A stretch of DNA of 64,000 nt, taken from assembly GCA_035629175.1 (NCBI GenBank), contig DASPIL010000107.1, positions 186,001 through 250,000 on the forward strand, given 5' to 3'. The position numbers and the translations under genes were made by a program. This DNA comes from Verrucomicrobiia bacterium. GTDB lineage: Bacteria; Verrucomicrobiota; Verrucomicrobiia; Limisphaerales; DASXHY01. This document shows positions 32,001 to 40,662 of this stretch, piece after piece (within the stretch, counting starts at the first letter, position 1; every line of letters begins with the position of its first letter). The notes under the pieces are model-generated. The model saw only the letters and a list, made by a program, of their open reading frames with translations. It did no database searches and was not told the origin of the DNA.

Positions 32001-35000
32001 CTGTGAACCAGACTTTGAACATCGCTGGCAATACAGCCAAATCGATGAGTTATTGGGTCGCACCTGGCCGTTCGCTGATCAACCACGGCACCGGAACCTG
32101 GGGCGGCGTGGGCATCACAGGACAGGGTGGTGCGACGATTCGCAACAACGGCTCACTGGCCGTGACAGCGGACGTTGCATTAGTCTGGGGAGGGACAGGG
32201 CCTGCGACGGTGCTTCACAATATTGGAACCTTCACCAAATCTGGCGGCACTGGAATCGCGACATTCGGGAGCACGACGATCACCAACAGCGGCACGTTTG
32301 ATTTCAATGTGGGCAGTCTCTCCCTCGCCGGTCCGTTTGTTCAAACCGCCGGCTCCGGATTCCTCGGAACCAATTTCAGTTGCGGATCGCAGGTGCGCGT
32401 TGAATCCGGTGTTCTAACAGGTCGCGGAACAATTGCGGGATCCTTCTACAACAACGGCGTCGTGAATCCCGGCGCGTCTCCGGGTCTTATCACAGCCGCA
32501 AACTATACAAACACGATTGCGGCCGCGTTGAATGTCGAGCTTGCTGGCACATCGGTTCCCGGAACGAATTACGATCAGCTGCGACTGTCGGGAACCGCGA
32601 CGCTGCAGGGGACATTGAATGTGCGTCTCATCGAGGGCTTTACTCCGTCGCTCAGCAACACCTTCACCGTCATGACTTTCGGATCACGCCTCGGAATGTT
32701 TGACAGTATCACGCCGCCGCCCGGTGTGACATTCGAGGCGACTTACACCAGCACGAATCTGGTGCTGACGGTGGGTGCGCTGACGAATGTCCCGCTCCAG
32801 ATCACAAGTTTCCCGAGCAATCAGACAGTCTGGCAACCCGATCCCGTAACATTCGTCGTTGGAGTTTCGGGAACCACACCCATCAGCTTTCAGTGGCAGT
32901 TCAACAGCAACAATATTCCTGGTGCGACGAACGCGGTGTTCACGATTGCATCCACAACGCCGGCGAATTCCGGTGTTTACAATGTCATTGTCACCGACGC
33001 GACCCTTGCCACGACAAATGTGTCCGCGACGCTCAGCGTGATTCCCTTTGACGGCACCATTAACTGGACGAACACGCTGGGTGGCAATTGGTCCGTCGCC
33101 GCCAACTGGCTGCCGAATCGGGTTCCAGGCCCAACGAACACCGCGTCGATTTCTGCTGCAGGAACCTATTCTGTGACGATTGATGGGAACATTGCCGTCA
33201 GCAACCTGCTGGTGGGCTCTTATACGGGGACGCAAACAGTGCATCTTGCCGCGGGGCGGACGCTTTCGTTGGGCGGCGACTCGCGGTTTGCAGCGAACAC
33301 GGTGTTGAATCTCGATGGCTTGCTGCAAACGTCGGGCGGATCCAACTACCTCGGCGGTCTTGTAAACTGGTATACAGGCGCGCTTTCCGGTGCTGGCAGG
33401 ACCGTGGTTGGAACGAACGGACACCTGTATTTCATAGGGAGCCAGCAGCAGAAGCACATCGTCACGAATATCGTGGAGAATTACGGGGAGTTCACCACCT
33501 CGCGTGACGCGGGCATCGGGCCGGGGCAATTGCCGATGTTCAGCGGCGGAGCCCAGTTGACCAACCACATCAGCGGCGTGATCCACATGGGCGCGAACGG
33601 TTTGAACTACGCAGGATCGCAGTTGCCGCGGTCGTTCCTCGTGAATCATGGAACAATCAACACGGCAAGCTCATCGGTGTGGTCTCCAAGCACGATCGGG
33701 ATTGATTTCATCAATTACGGCCGGGTGCAAAACTACAGTTACGTCTACATTTTCCGTGGTGCGAACTACGGCGAATTCTGGAACTACAACGCCCTGGCCG
33801 AGTACAGCATCTTTGGCGATTCAACGGGTGAAGCGTTCAGCTTTGAACCGGGAACGCAACTGACTGGCGGACATGTGAACATCGCGTGCGCAGGGCCCGT
33901 GCAGTGGCGTGCGGCCAATACGGTTCATCACGGGAGACTTTATATTGCTCAAGCATCGGGAGGCGCGAAGTATCCGAACCCTGAATTCCGGGTGCTCGCG
34001 AATTACACAAACACATCGCAGGTGCATATCCTTCTCGGCGCGCTCTCGATTCTCGACCCGGCAATCATCACCGACCTGCGTTCTCTCAGCGACGGGTTTG
34101 TCAGCTTCTGGTCTTTTGGCATCACGAACGCAGGGACGATGTATGTCGACAACCTGAGTCACACGATTTACTCGATCGGCAATGGCGGCACCATGGTGAT
34201 CCGGACGAACGCGCACATTTCGAATAGTTCGATACTCGGCAGCGGCACGACGATCCTTGCGCCGGGCGCCACGGCAACTTTCCAGGCGATGGCGGTGGAC
34301 GCCCAACGCATTGAGAATTCTGGCACCGTTGCCGTCACGGGTGGCACCAGTTCCTTGACTGGGAACAGCTACTTCGAAAACAAGGCGGCTGCTCAGCTGT
34401 ATTTCAATGGTGGGGCAATTGGCGGCGGGCCGGCGTCAATTGCGAACTTTGGGACGATTAGCGGTTTTGGTGGCATCAGCGTGAGTTGCACGAACTTCAA
34501 CAGCGTGGTCGCCGATGACACGCTCGGGCGCAACCTCGGCCTGGGCCTGTTCGTTCAGCTCAGCGGCGCAACTGAAATCCTGCGGGGACAAGTTGGCGGC
34601 GCATTGCGGATTCTTGGCGGCACGCTGACAGGCACCAATGTCGTCAACGGCACTGTGGAGAATGCCGCCGCGTTTGCACCGGGACGTCCGTTTGGAAACC
34701 TCGCGATCACGGGCAACTTCACCAACCGGAGTGACGGGATCGAACTGCTGCCAATCGGTGGCACGAACCTGTATCCGACGGTGAATATCGGCGGAACCGC
34801 GCACCTTGCCGGAAAGCTGGTGCTGTCCTTTACCAATGGCTTTTATCCGATCATTGGGAACACCTTTACCGCAATGACCTACGTTGCGCGTTCGGGTGAG
34901 TTCGACGAAGTCGTCATGCCGGGTTACGACTTCGAGGTTCTTTACACCCCGACTGCGTTATTGCTGCGCGCGAGCAATGCGTTGCCGTCGATCACCTTCA

Positions 35001-35482
35001 GTGTCGCCGACGGTTCGCAGACGCAGCTCGTTTGCCGCCCCTTCTCGCTGCTCGCGAGCGGGAACGATCCTGACGGAACCGTCACAAACCTCAGCGTTCG
35101 GCTGAACGGCAGCACGTTTGCAACGGTGAACGGCGGGTCGCTGCAAAGTTCGGCAGAGTTTGATTTTCCCACCTCGCTTGAGTTTGTGGGAACTGTCATC
35201 GACAACAGGGGCGGAAGCCGGTCCATCACGCAGCAGGTGTCAGTTGTTACACCGCCGCCGCACGTGCTGTCGCTCGGAGGCGTGCGCACCAACACGTTCA
35301 AAATCTGCATGCAAGGCGAGCCAGGCCGCGATTACAGCGTGCTTGCCAACACCAACTTGCGCAGTACGAATTGGGTGATCATCGGACCCATGGAACGCAC
35401 CAACGGAATCTGGCGATACGTGGACACGCACTTCACCAATCACCAGCAACGTTATTACCGAGCGCGACAGATCCCGCAGTAG
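29078..35482 (+). CDS. Giant secreted beta-strand repeat protein with Ig-like domain
   Basis: A 2,134-residue exported protein; the ATG at 29078 follows GGAGG by 7 bases. The signal peptide (MTTRKYLFLAVALSVGQQ) ends near SSFAA. A start module, VVWTNAAGGNWSAAANWNPN, recurs as INWTNTLGGNWSVAANWLPN near residue 1330. Three long tandem units open with YNFTNGDLRGG or YNFTNGELRG, each followed by WNWSGDAVLYG, GDAYFAYYPGYG and similar blocks; a fourth is degenerate. Next come an autotransporter-like VNPGASPGLITAANYTNT block, an Ig-like domain (about residues 1250-1320), more beta-rich repeats, and a C-terminal module with EPGRDYSVLANTNL and a YYRARQ end. No beta-barrel or CTERM sorting signal is visible at the C-terminus, so attachment is unclear. 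A surface or adhesive role is inferred. Confidence 0.85.
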   Translation: MSLTMTTRKYLFLAVALSVGQQSSFAADVVWTNAAGGNWSAAANWNPNQVPTGADAAWITNSGSYTVTVSANASVDALTLGSSLSTGTRTLQVAGGTLSVTNGSCASNGLILISGGALQAAGTFSSRGSVHQTGGTLWLLSSAMLNTYNFTNGDLRGGLLTVTNLTWAGGNMYADATGDKTVIPSGGVFNLVSGATRYLTYNATTSNGRSIDNYGTWNWSGDAVLYGLQPACVINNFGTMNHVGTGDAYFAYYPGYGGPTWNNYGTFLKSGGTNSFYFYGVYANNQTTMSSQAGKLWFYGAAVTNKGSIAVQNGLLHAYGGWVTNSGSVSLASDAGFQVDNGALVTLGAVSSMTSPGADSIRLISGTLAVESTNVTTPSVLIAGGTLWHRTNNFIPTINQSSGTWRLSVPVAVQNYNFTNGELRGGTLTATNLNWAGGNMNADANGDRTIIPSGGVLNFMGNTTRYFSYNAPASNGRSLDNYGTWNWSGDAVLYGLQMGSAVNNFGTVNHTGAGDAYFAYYPGYGSPVWNNHGTFNKSGGSNVFFWYGVYLNNFGAIEAGTGALSLYGSAAINQGPLVANGGLLRIYGGSLTNESAIAISAASLLSVENSATVVLNASSALTAPAANSVRLVSGAVHIATTNLVTPSLWLNGATVYQRTNIAVSTINQSGGSLELRVPAVLANYNFTNGELRGRDLTVTNLNWYAGDMNNGSPSDGPLAQPDRTIIPAGGVANILGTADRGFSYYSSNRGRGLDNHGTINWAAAIQLRGNNNMAVNNYGNVIVTGDSPNVQFDWYGNGAGPVWNNFGTITRSNGSSTFYFDSAYLNNHGVIDARSGILSLHASIVTNHSGGAILLGAAVPLVNEQGSGTTLNPGSIVSGGPPNALRIPSGTVYLRSTDLQVPSLLISGGTLVQDASTVPAVVNQSAGVWRLDVPASATSFNLTNGELRGANLTVDHFNWLGGALNSDGPGKDTVTVNQTLNIAGNTAKSMSYWVAPGRSLINHGTGTWGGVGITGQGGATIRNNGSLAVTADVALVWGGTGPATVLHNIGTFTKSGGTGIATFGSTTITNSGTFDFNVGSLSLAGPFVQTAGSGFLGTNFSCGSQVRVESGVLTGRGTIAGSFYNNGVVNPGASPGLITAANYTNTIAAALNVELAGTSVPGTNYDQLRLSGTATLQGTLNVRLIEGFTPSLSNTFTVMTFGSRLGMFDSITPPPGVTFEATYTSTNLVLTVGALTNVPLQITSFPSNQTVWQPDPVTFVVGVSGTTPISFQWQFNSNNIPGATNAVFTIASTTPANSGVYNVIVTDATLATTNVSATLSVIPFDGTINWTNTLGGNWSVAANWLPNRVPGPTNTASISAAGTYSVTIDGNIAVSNLLVGSYTGTQTVHLAAGRTLSLGGDSRFAANTVLNLDGLLQTSGGSNYLGGLVNWYTGALSGAGRTVVGTNGHLYFIGSQQQKHIVTNIVENYGEFTTSRDAGIGPGQLPMFSGGAQLTNHISGVIHMGANGLNYAGSQLPRSFLVNHGTINTASSSVWSPSTIGIDFINYGRVQNYSYVYIFRGANYGEFWNYNALAEYSIFGDSTGEAFSFEPGTQLTGGHVNIACAGPVQWRAANTVHHGRLYIAQASGGAKYPNPEFRVLANYTNTSQVHILLGALSILDPAIITDLRSLSDGFVSFWSFGITNAGTMYVDNLSHTIYSIGNGGTMVIRTNAHISNSSILGSGTTILAPGATATFQAMAVDAQRIENSGTVAVTGGTSSLTGNSYFENKAAAQLYFNGGAIGGGPASIANFGTISGFGGISVSCTNFNSVVADDTLGRNLGLGLFVQLSGATEILRGQVGGALRILGGTLTGTNVVNGTVENAAAFAPGRPFGNLAITGNFTNRSDGIELLPIGGTNLYPTVNIGGTAHLAGKLVLSFTNGFYPIIGNTFTAMTYVARSGEFDEVVMPGYDFEVLYTPTALLLRASNALPSITFSVADGSQTQLVCRPFSLLASGNDPDGTVTNLSVRLNGSTFATVNGGSLQSSAEFDFPTSLEFVGTVIDNRGGSRSITQQVSVVTPPPHVLSLGGVRTNTFKICMQGEPGRDYSVLANTNLRSTNWVIIGPMERTNGIWRYVDTHFTNHQQRYYRARQIPQ
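29519..32340 (+). repeat. Long in-gene tandem repeats with 804-bp period
   Basis: Units start at 29519, 30323 and 31127 (TACAA...ACGG encoding YNFTNG), exactly 804 bp apart each time. A fourth, altered unit (FNLTNGELRGANL) starts at 31895, 768 bp further on, and fades out near 32.3 kb. Units 1 and 2 are the most alike at protein level (for example GRSIDNYGTWNWSGDAVLYG versus GRSLDNYGTWNWSGDAVLYG). Confidence 0.85.
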
Positions 35483-35487
35483 TCTTT

Positions 35488-35514
35488 GATGTTGGAGGTT
35501 CCCCCTTCAACATC
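35488..35514 (+). terminator. Hairpin just after the giant repeat protein
   Basis: GATGTTGGAGG and CCTTCAACATC form an 11-bp stem with one G-U pair and a 5-base loop, 6 bases after the stop. There is no T tract, so it may act as a 3'-end stabiliser as much as a terminator. Confidence 0.6.
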
Positions 35515-35646
35515 GACCTGATTGGCTCGTGGCGATCATGCATTTTGGGCAGGGGCTCCGCTGCGCCCCGGCCTAAAGTAGTAGAACAATCTACTGGTTT
35601 TTGCCCGGTCACGTGAGTATCCACCATGGCGCAACAACTGCATTTT

Positions 35647-36408
35647 ATGAAAACTCAATTCAAGGGACTTTTACTCGCTGTGCTCTGCTCAAGCCTTTTG
35701 CCGTTGCACGCGCAACCCGGCCGGCCAGCCAGCGGAACCCCGCAGATCAGTGCGGCCATGGCCAAACTGTTCGGGGACAACCAGGCGTTCTCAGCTGCGG
35801 TGCAATCGGAAGTGAAGATGTCGGGCGGAGAAACGATCTCGGTGCCTGGAAAAATGAGCTTCGATTCGGGCAAGTCCCGCTTCGAGATGAACATGAGCGA
35901 GGCCAAGGGAAGCGCGATGCCGCCCCAGATGGCAGAGCAGATGAAGACAATGGGCATGGACCAGATGGTCATCATCTCGCGGCCCGAAGAAAAGCAGAGC
36001 TACATGGTTTACCCCGGACTCAAGGCCTATGCGCAGATGCCCATGCCCGAGGAAGCGGCCAAGGCCGGCACCCTAAAAATTGAAACCACCGAAATCGGCA
36101 AGGAGACAGTTGATGGACATCCGTGCGTGAAGAACAAGGCCGTCGTCACCGATGAGAAAGGCACCAAGCATGAATCTACTGTTTGGAACGCGACCGACTT
36201 GAAGAACTTTCCCGTCAAGATTGAAACCACCGAGCAGGGAATGGCGATGAAGCTCTCATTCAAGAATGTAAAGCTCTCCAAGCCGGAAGCGTCGCAGTTC
36301 AACCCGCCTGGCGACTTCAAGAAATACGACAACATGATGGCGCTCATGCAGCAGGAAGTAATGAAGCGCATGCAACAAGGCGGCGGGATGCCTGCTGCTG
36401 GCGAGTGA
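35647..36408 (+). CDS. Exported DUF4412-like protein
   Basis: A 253-residue protein with a signal peptide (MKTQFKGLLLAVLCSSLLPL, cleaved near HAQPG). The mature part has the pattern of DUF4412/LolA-like outer-membrane associated proteins: VKMSGGETISVPGKMSFDSG, a Met-rich stretch (PPQMAEQMKTMGMDQMV), PEEKQSYMVYPGLKAY, and ETVDGHPCVKNKAVV near the middle. Such proteins probably hold lipid or fit under the outer membrane, but no activity is known. ATG 35647 is chosen because the upstream frame start at 35626 would put seven polar residues ahead of the signal peptide. thiH follows after 18 bp, so they may share a transcript. Confidence 0.65.
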   Translation: MKTQFKGLLLAVLCSSLLPLHAQPGRPASGTPQISAAMAKLFGDNQAFSAAVQSEVKMSGGETISVPGKMSFDSGKSRFEMNMSEAKGSAMPPQMAEQMKTMGMDQMVIISRPEEKQSYMVYPGLKAYAQMPMPEEAAKAGTLKIETTEIGKETVDGHPCVKNKAVVTDEKGTKHESTVWNATDLKNFPVKIETTEQGMAMKLSFKNVKLSKPEASQFNPPGDFKKYDNMMALMQQEVMKRMQQGGGMPAAGE

Positions 36409-36426
36409 TTGTGCTAGGTTGCGCAC

Positions 36427-37626
36427 GTGAGTTTTGTTTCTGAGTTCAATTCGCTCCCATTGGCGTCGCTGAAGGCTCGGTCGCTTGCCGCGACCACCGC
36501 ATCGGTACGCGCGACGATGGGCAAGGCGAAATTATCGCTCGCCGACTTCGCCGTGCTGCTTTCGCCGGCGGCAGGGGAACTTTTGGAGGTTCTGGGTCGT
36601 CGTGCCCACGCTGTAACGCAGCAGCGGTTCGGAAAGGTGGTGCGCCTCTTTGCGCCGCTGTATTTGTCAAATGAGTGCATCAACAACTGCCAGTATTGCG
36701 GTTTCTCGCGCGACAATCCCATCCTGCGGGTGACGCTCAGCCTCGACGAGGTGCGGCAAGAGGCCGAAGCATTGCGGGCGCAAGGCTTCCGCAATCTCCT
36801 GCTCGTGGCGGGTGAACATCCCAAATTCGTTTCGAGCAATTACCTGCGCGATTGCATCCAGACCTTGCATCCGGACTGGCCGAGTTTGTCGCTGGAAGTC
36901 GGCCCGATGGAAACGGATGAATACCGTCCGCTTGTTGCAGCGGGAGCAGATGGGCTGGTGGTGTACCAGGAGACTTACGAACGCGAGGTGTATTCGGAGA
37001 TGCACACAGCCGGACCGAAACGCAACTTCGACTGGCGGCTCGAGACACCCGAGCGTGCGTACGCAGCAGGTTTCCGCCGGCTCGGAATCAGCCCGTTATA
37101 TGGCCTTGCCGACTGGCGCCACGAAGCCTTGAGCGTCGCCGCTCACGCTGATTACCTCCTGCGTCAATGCTGGAAAGCGTCCCTTACGATTTCCACAGTT
37201 CGCATCAGGCCCTGCGCCGGGGAATTTGAACCCCTGACCCATATCAGCGACCGCGAGTTGACGCAGTTGATCTGCGCGTTGCGGCTCATGTTTCCGGATG
37301 TCGGCATCGTCCTTTCGACTCGCGAGACACCGCGCCTGCGCGATGGATTGATTCCGTTGGGGGTGACGATGATGAGCGCTGGCGCGCGGACAGAGCCGGG
37401 CGGTTACACGGGAGCGGGTCGAGAGAATACGCATCAGACCATTAGAGGCCGCATCGTCGAAAGCGGCGGCAGCGAATGGTCGGCACTTTCCCAGGCATCC
37501 CCGACAAATGCCACGGGCCAATTCAACGTTGCTGATGAACGCTCGGCGGCGGAGGTGGCACGAATCATTCAACGCCTCGGATACGAGCCTGTTTGGAAGG
37601 ATTGGGATGTGGCGCTGACGAGTTGA
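36427..37626 (+). CDS. thiH: 2-iminoacetate synthase ThiH
   Basis: A 399-residue radical-SAM enzyme that cleaves tyrosine to dehydroglycine for the thiamine thiazole ring. The C-x3-C-x2-C cluster motif is CINNCQYC, preceded by LFAPLYLSNE. Other ThiH signatures are GEHPKFVSSNYL, VYQETYEREVYSEMH, GPKRNFDWRLETPERA, GFRRLGISPLYGL and STRETPRLRD. The N-terminal 70 residues are the usual helical extension. The start is a GTG at 36427 with a weak ribosome binding site. thiS follows after 2 bp. thiG, which would complete thiazole synthesis, is absent from the window. Confidence 0.95.
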   Translation: MSFVSEFNSLPLASLKARSLAATTASVRATMGKAKLSLADFAVLLSPAAGELLEVLGRRAHAVTQQRFGKVVRLFAPLYLSNECINNCQYCGFSRDNPILRVTLSLDEVRQEAEALRAQGFRNLLLVAGEHPKFVSSNYLRDCIQTLHPDWPSLSLEVGPMETDEYRPLVAAGADGLVVYQETYEREVYSEMHTAGPKRNFDWRLETPERAYAAGFRRLGISPLYGLADWRHEALSVAAHADYLLRQCWKASLTISTVRIRPCAGEFEPLTHISDRELTQLICALRLMFPDVGIVLSTRETPRLRDGLIPLGVTMMSAGARTEPGGYTGAGRENTHQTIRGRIVESGGSEWSALSQASPTNATGQFNVADERSAAEVARIIQRLGYEPVWKDWDVALTS

Positions 37627-37628
37627 CC

Positions 37629-37832
37629 ATGGCAAGCATCACAGCCAACGGCAAACCCGCCGAGATTACGCTGCCCTGCTCGATTGAATCGTTCCTGATT
37701 CAGCAGGGCCTGCTGCCGCGCAGCGTGGTGGTCGAGCATAATGGGGAGGCGGTTGCGCCTTCTCAATTTGCACAACATTCGCTGCAGCAAGGCGACCGGC
37801 TCGAGATTGTAAAGATCGTTGCGGGGGGGTGA
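37629..37832 (+). CDS. thiS: Sulfur carrier protein ThiS
   Basis: A 67-residue ubiquitin-fold protein with the required C-terminal Gly-Gly (DRLEIVKIVAGG). It also shows MASITANGKPAEITLPCSIES and PRSVVVEHNGEAV. The Gly-Gly end is adenylated and thiocarboxylated to supply sulfur for the thiazole. ATG 37629 lies 2 bp after the thiH stop, so the two genes are translationally linked. ThiF and ThiG partners are not in the window. Confidence 0.93.
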   Translation: MASITANGKPAEITLPCSIESFLIQQGLLPRSVVVEHNGEAVAPSQFAQHSLQQGDRLEIVKIVAGG

Positions 37833-37914
37833 TACCGGCAGTCCGCCAACCGTGGCAGACGCAAAGATCCGCAAGGCGCGGAGGTCCTTACGCCTCGCCA
37901 CGGCCGAGCCACAT

Positions 37915-38391
37915 TCACGCCAGGGCGCCCGCCCGGCTGGCAGATTTAAAATGACTCAGGAGGTCCGATCGGTTCACTTTGGTAAGGTCGGACGCAACAT
38001 CGATTTCGATTCTGGCCCGCACTTCGGGATCAAGTTCCGCCAGGAGCGCATTGTTGATTTCACGGCTGCACGCCAGGAAGCAGCGTTCCACATCGGGGGC
38101 TTTCACCAGACCATTGATTCGGCGTGAAAGCTGTCGCAGGCAGCGTTTGCGTTTCTCAAGCTCGATGTTGTGGCGTTCGCCTGCGGACATGCCGCCCATG
38201 ATCTCATGCGCCACACTCGCCCGCGGAAAACGGCCGGCCAGATCCGTGGTTTCCTCGACGAGCTTCCGCGCAGCGCCAGTCTTGAACGTATCGATCAGTT
38301 CCAGGCGCGGGTTGCTGTGCAAAGGGTCATTGTCAACTCGATAGGCTTTCAGTTGCTCCAAATCCGTCACTATGATCAGTGTGTTCTTCAT
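37915..38391 (-). CDS. Host attachment protein family (DUF/PF10116-type)
   Basis: A 158-residue soluble protein: MKNTLIIVTDLEQLKAYRVD at the start, then a central LVEETTDLAGRFPRA, and ERCFLACSREINNALLAELDPE and IEIDVASDLTKVN near the end. This is the pattern of the family named for a plant-attachment protein of Agrobacterium, but most members occur in free-living bacteria and have unknown roles. It has a release-factor-eRF1-like fold by family knowledge. It is convergent with thiS (82 bp between stops) and divergent from pyrF (136 bp). Confidence 0.82.
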   Translation of the reverse strand: MKNTLIIVTDLEQLKAYRVDNDPLHSNPRLELIDTFKTGAARKLVEETTDLAGRFPRASVAHEIMGGMSAGERHNIELEKRKRCLRQLSRRINGLVKAPDVERCFLACSREINNALLAELDPEVRARIEIDVASDLTKVNRSDLLSHFKSASRAGALA

Positions 38392-38527
38392 ATCCTCTGT
38401 TTGATTTCCTTGATTCCCGGGATACGTGCCCGTGGATGCTCTAACTTAGCATCCTGAATGACGTGTGCAAAAAATCAATCAGTGCACCCTCGGAAAACTG
38501 CTTGTGAATTCAGTGTCGGGCGGTTGA

Positions 38528-39241
38528 ATGTCACTGATGCGCAACCCGATTATCGCTGCATTGGATGTGTCCTCAACCGAACAGGCGCTGGCACTCGCGC
38601 GCCAGCTCGCTCCGGCGGTCGGCGCCTTCAAGATCGGCAAGGAACTTTTCACTGCGGCCGGGCCTGACATCGTGAGGCGCATCAGGGATACAGGCGCTGC
38701 GGTGTTCCTTGACCTCAAATTCCATGACATTCCAAACACTGTTGCGAAGGCGGTTGCGTCGGCTGTTCGACTGGATGTTCATATGCTCACGATTCATGCG
38801 AGCGGCGGCGGGGAGATGATGCGGGCGGCTGAGGCGGCCGCCAGCCAAACGGCGGGTGAGACAGGCAGCAGCGCGCCGCTGGTGCTCGGTGTAACGGTTC
38901 TCACCAGCATGAACGGATCGGGTCTCGATGAAGTGGGCTGTGGAACCGATGTCGGCAGGCAGGTGGAACGGCTCGCGCAACTTGCGGTGAAGTCAGGGTT
39001 GCGCGGCTTGGTGTGTTCGCCCTTGGAAATAGCAAGGTTGCGGGAGTTCCTGCCGGCAACGATCCAGCTCGTTACGCCGGGTATTCGGACTGGCAATGAA
39101 AAGAGCGATGACCAGAAGCGCACGCTGAGTCCGAAGGAGGCGCTTCAAGCCGGCGCGAACTGGCTGGTGATTGGCCGGCCGATTACGGCCTCCGAAAATC
39201 CGCGCTCGGCGGCGGAACGGATTCTGGCGGCGCTCGGTTGA
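38528..39241 (+). CDS. pyrF: Orotidine 5'-phosphate decarboxylase
   Basis: A 237-residue (beta/alpha)8 enzyme that converts OMP to UMP. Active-site features are IIAALDVSS near the start, AFKIGKELF with the first Lys, and VFLDLKFHDIPNTVA with the Asp-x-Lys-x2-Asp motif. The phosphate-binding end is LVTPGIRTGNEKSDDQKR and WLVIGRPITASENP. The start at 38528 (ATG, MSLMRNP) or ATG at 38537 are both possible. The gene stands between the divergent attachment-protein gene and prfB (73 bp downstream on the same strand). Confidence 0.96.
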   Translation: MSLMRNPIIAALDVSSTEQALALARQLAPAVGAFKIGKELFTAAGPDIVRRIRDTGAAVFLDLKFHDIPNTVAKAVASAVRLDVHMLTIHASGGGEMMRAAEAAASQTAGETGSSAPLVLGVTVLTSMNGSGLDEVGCGTDVGRQVERLAQLAVKSGLRGLVCSPLEIARLREFLPATIQLVTPGIRTGNEKSDDQKRTLSPKEALQAGANWLVIGRPITASENPRSAAERILAALG

Positions 39242-39314
39242 TTCCATAAGCACTTGCGAATCGTCAAATCCCCATTGGCGTCGCGTTCTCCGTCCTGTAT
39301 GGTCTGCGCCGCTT

Positions 39315-40461
39315 ATGTTTGACACAATTAAGGCGCAGATTTTGACGGCATCGGAGAAGTTGACGCACCTGCGGAGGTTTCTTTGACGTCCCGGGAACGC
39401 AAAAACGGCTGACGGAATTGAACGCCTTGATGGCAGGCGAAACGTTCTGGAATAATCGCGAACAGGCGCAGAAGCACATCGATGAAGCCAACGCGTTGCG
39501 AGGCCGGATTGAGCCGCTGTTGAAGGCCGAAAAGCAGCTGGATGACTTCAAGGTGATGCTCGAGCTGGGCGAGGCTGAACCCGCCGAGGCGCAGACGGCG
39601 ATTGAGAAGGATCTCGAAGGCGACCTGACGGGCTTTTATCGGGACCTGGAATCTTTGGAGTTGCGGGTTTTTCTGACAGGACCTCACGACAAAAACAATT
39701 GTCTCCTCAGCATCAACTCGGGCGCGGGCGGTACGGAAGCCTGTGATTGGGCGAATATGCTCCTGCGGATGTATCAACGCTGGGCGGAAGGCCGGGGGTG
39801 GACGGTGGAAATCGAGGACGCGCTCCCCGGGGAAGGTGCTGGAATCAAAAGCGCAACCATGCTGATCTCGGGCGAGAACGCCTATGGGTTTTGCAAGGCC
39901 GAGCGCGGAGTGCATCGATTGGTGCGCATCTCGCCATTTGATGCCAACAAGCGCCGGCATACGAGTTTCGCGAGCGTTGATGTGATTGCGGAAATTGAAG
40001 AGACGTCTTCCGACATTGTCATTCCGCCGGTTGAATTAAAGGTGGATACGTACCGTTCAGGCGGGAAAGGGGGGCAAAACGTCAATAAAGTCGAGACCGC
40101 AGTGCGGATCACCCACATCCCGACCGGAATCGTGGCGGCATCGCAAAACCAGCGTTCGCAGCATCAGAATCGTGCGACCGCCATGCGGATGTTGATTTCG
40201 AAGTTATACGCCCAACGAGTGGACGCACAGAAAGCGGAAATGGAGCGATTCTATGGAGAAAAGGGGAGCGTCTCGTGGGGTAATCAGATTCGCAGCTACG
40301 TGTTTCAGCCTTATCGGATGGTTAAAGACCTGCGAACCGGGGTTGAAACGAGCGACGTGCAGCGGGTGATGGATGGGGATCTGGATCCTTTTGTGAACGG
40401 CTGGTTGCGGGCTGGCTGCCCGATGAAACGCATCCAGGGTGTAAAGGATGACGATAACTAA
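39315..40461 (+). CDS. prfB: Peptide chain release factor 2 (programmed +1 frameshift)
   Basis: Release factor 2, which ends translation at UAA and UGA. The reading frame opens at ATG 39315 ([20 protein letters not shown]), meets an in-frame TGA at 39384, and continues after a +1 shift from 39385 as [18 protein letters not shown]. The full product is about 381 residues. The GGQ loop is [20 protein letters not shown] and the stop-recognition SPF tripeptide is in [13 protein letters not shown]. Low RF2 favours frameshifting and so raises its own synthesis. Translating without the shift gives only 23 residues; translating from a later ATG at 39418 loses the N-terminal domain. Confidence 0.95.
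39373..39386 (+). promoter_or_regulatory. Programmed frameshift site of prfB
   Basis: GGAGGTTTCTTTGA: an SD-like GGAGG, a 3-base spacer and the slippery CTT followed by the TGA stop codon and C. The arrangement matches the E. coli RF2 site (AGGGGG-TAT-CTT-TGA-C), with the same spacing between the SD-like element and CTT. Confidence 0.93.
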
Positions 40462-40662
40462 GCATCGAAAACCCAGGGGGGCTGTCGGCCCTTTTTACAT
40501 TTGTGTCTTCCCTCCTTTTTGAGCCGCCGCTGTTTGAAGCTTTTTTTTCAACGCAACCTCCTCGGTGAAAACAACCACCACTGATTGTCTCAATTTTGGC
40601 CAACGTCTTGGCTCAATCGCTGCTTAAGATATCTTGCCACAGATACAATCCGGGGTGAAAAC

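Noticed and set aside
32684-33649. A minus-strand open frame of 321 residues within the giant repeat protein
   Set aside because: It is antisense to coding repeats; the Arg/His-rich translation fits reversed codons of a Gly/Thr/Asn-rich protein.
39418-40461. prfB starting at the ATG at 39418
   Set aside because: The upstream leader, SD-like element, CTT-TGA-C and matching +1 frame show that the N-terminal part is encoded through a programmed frameshift.
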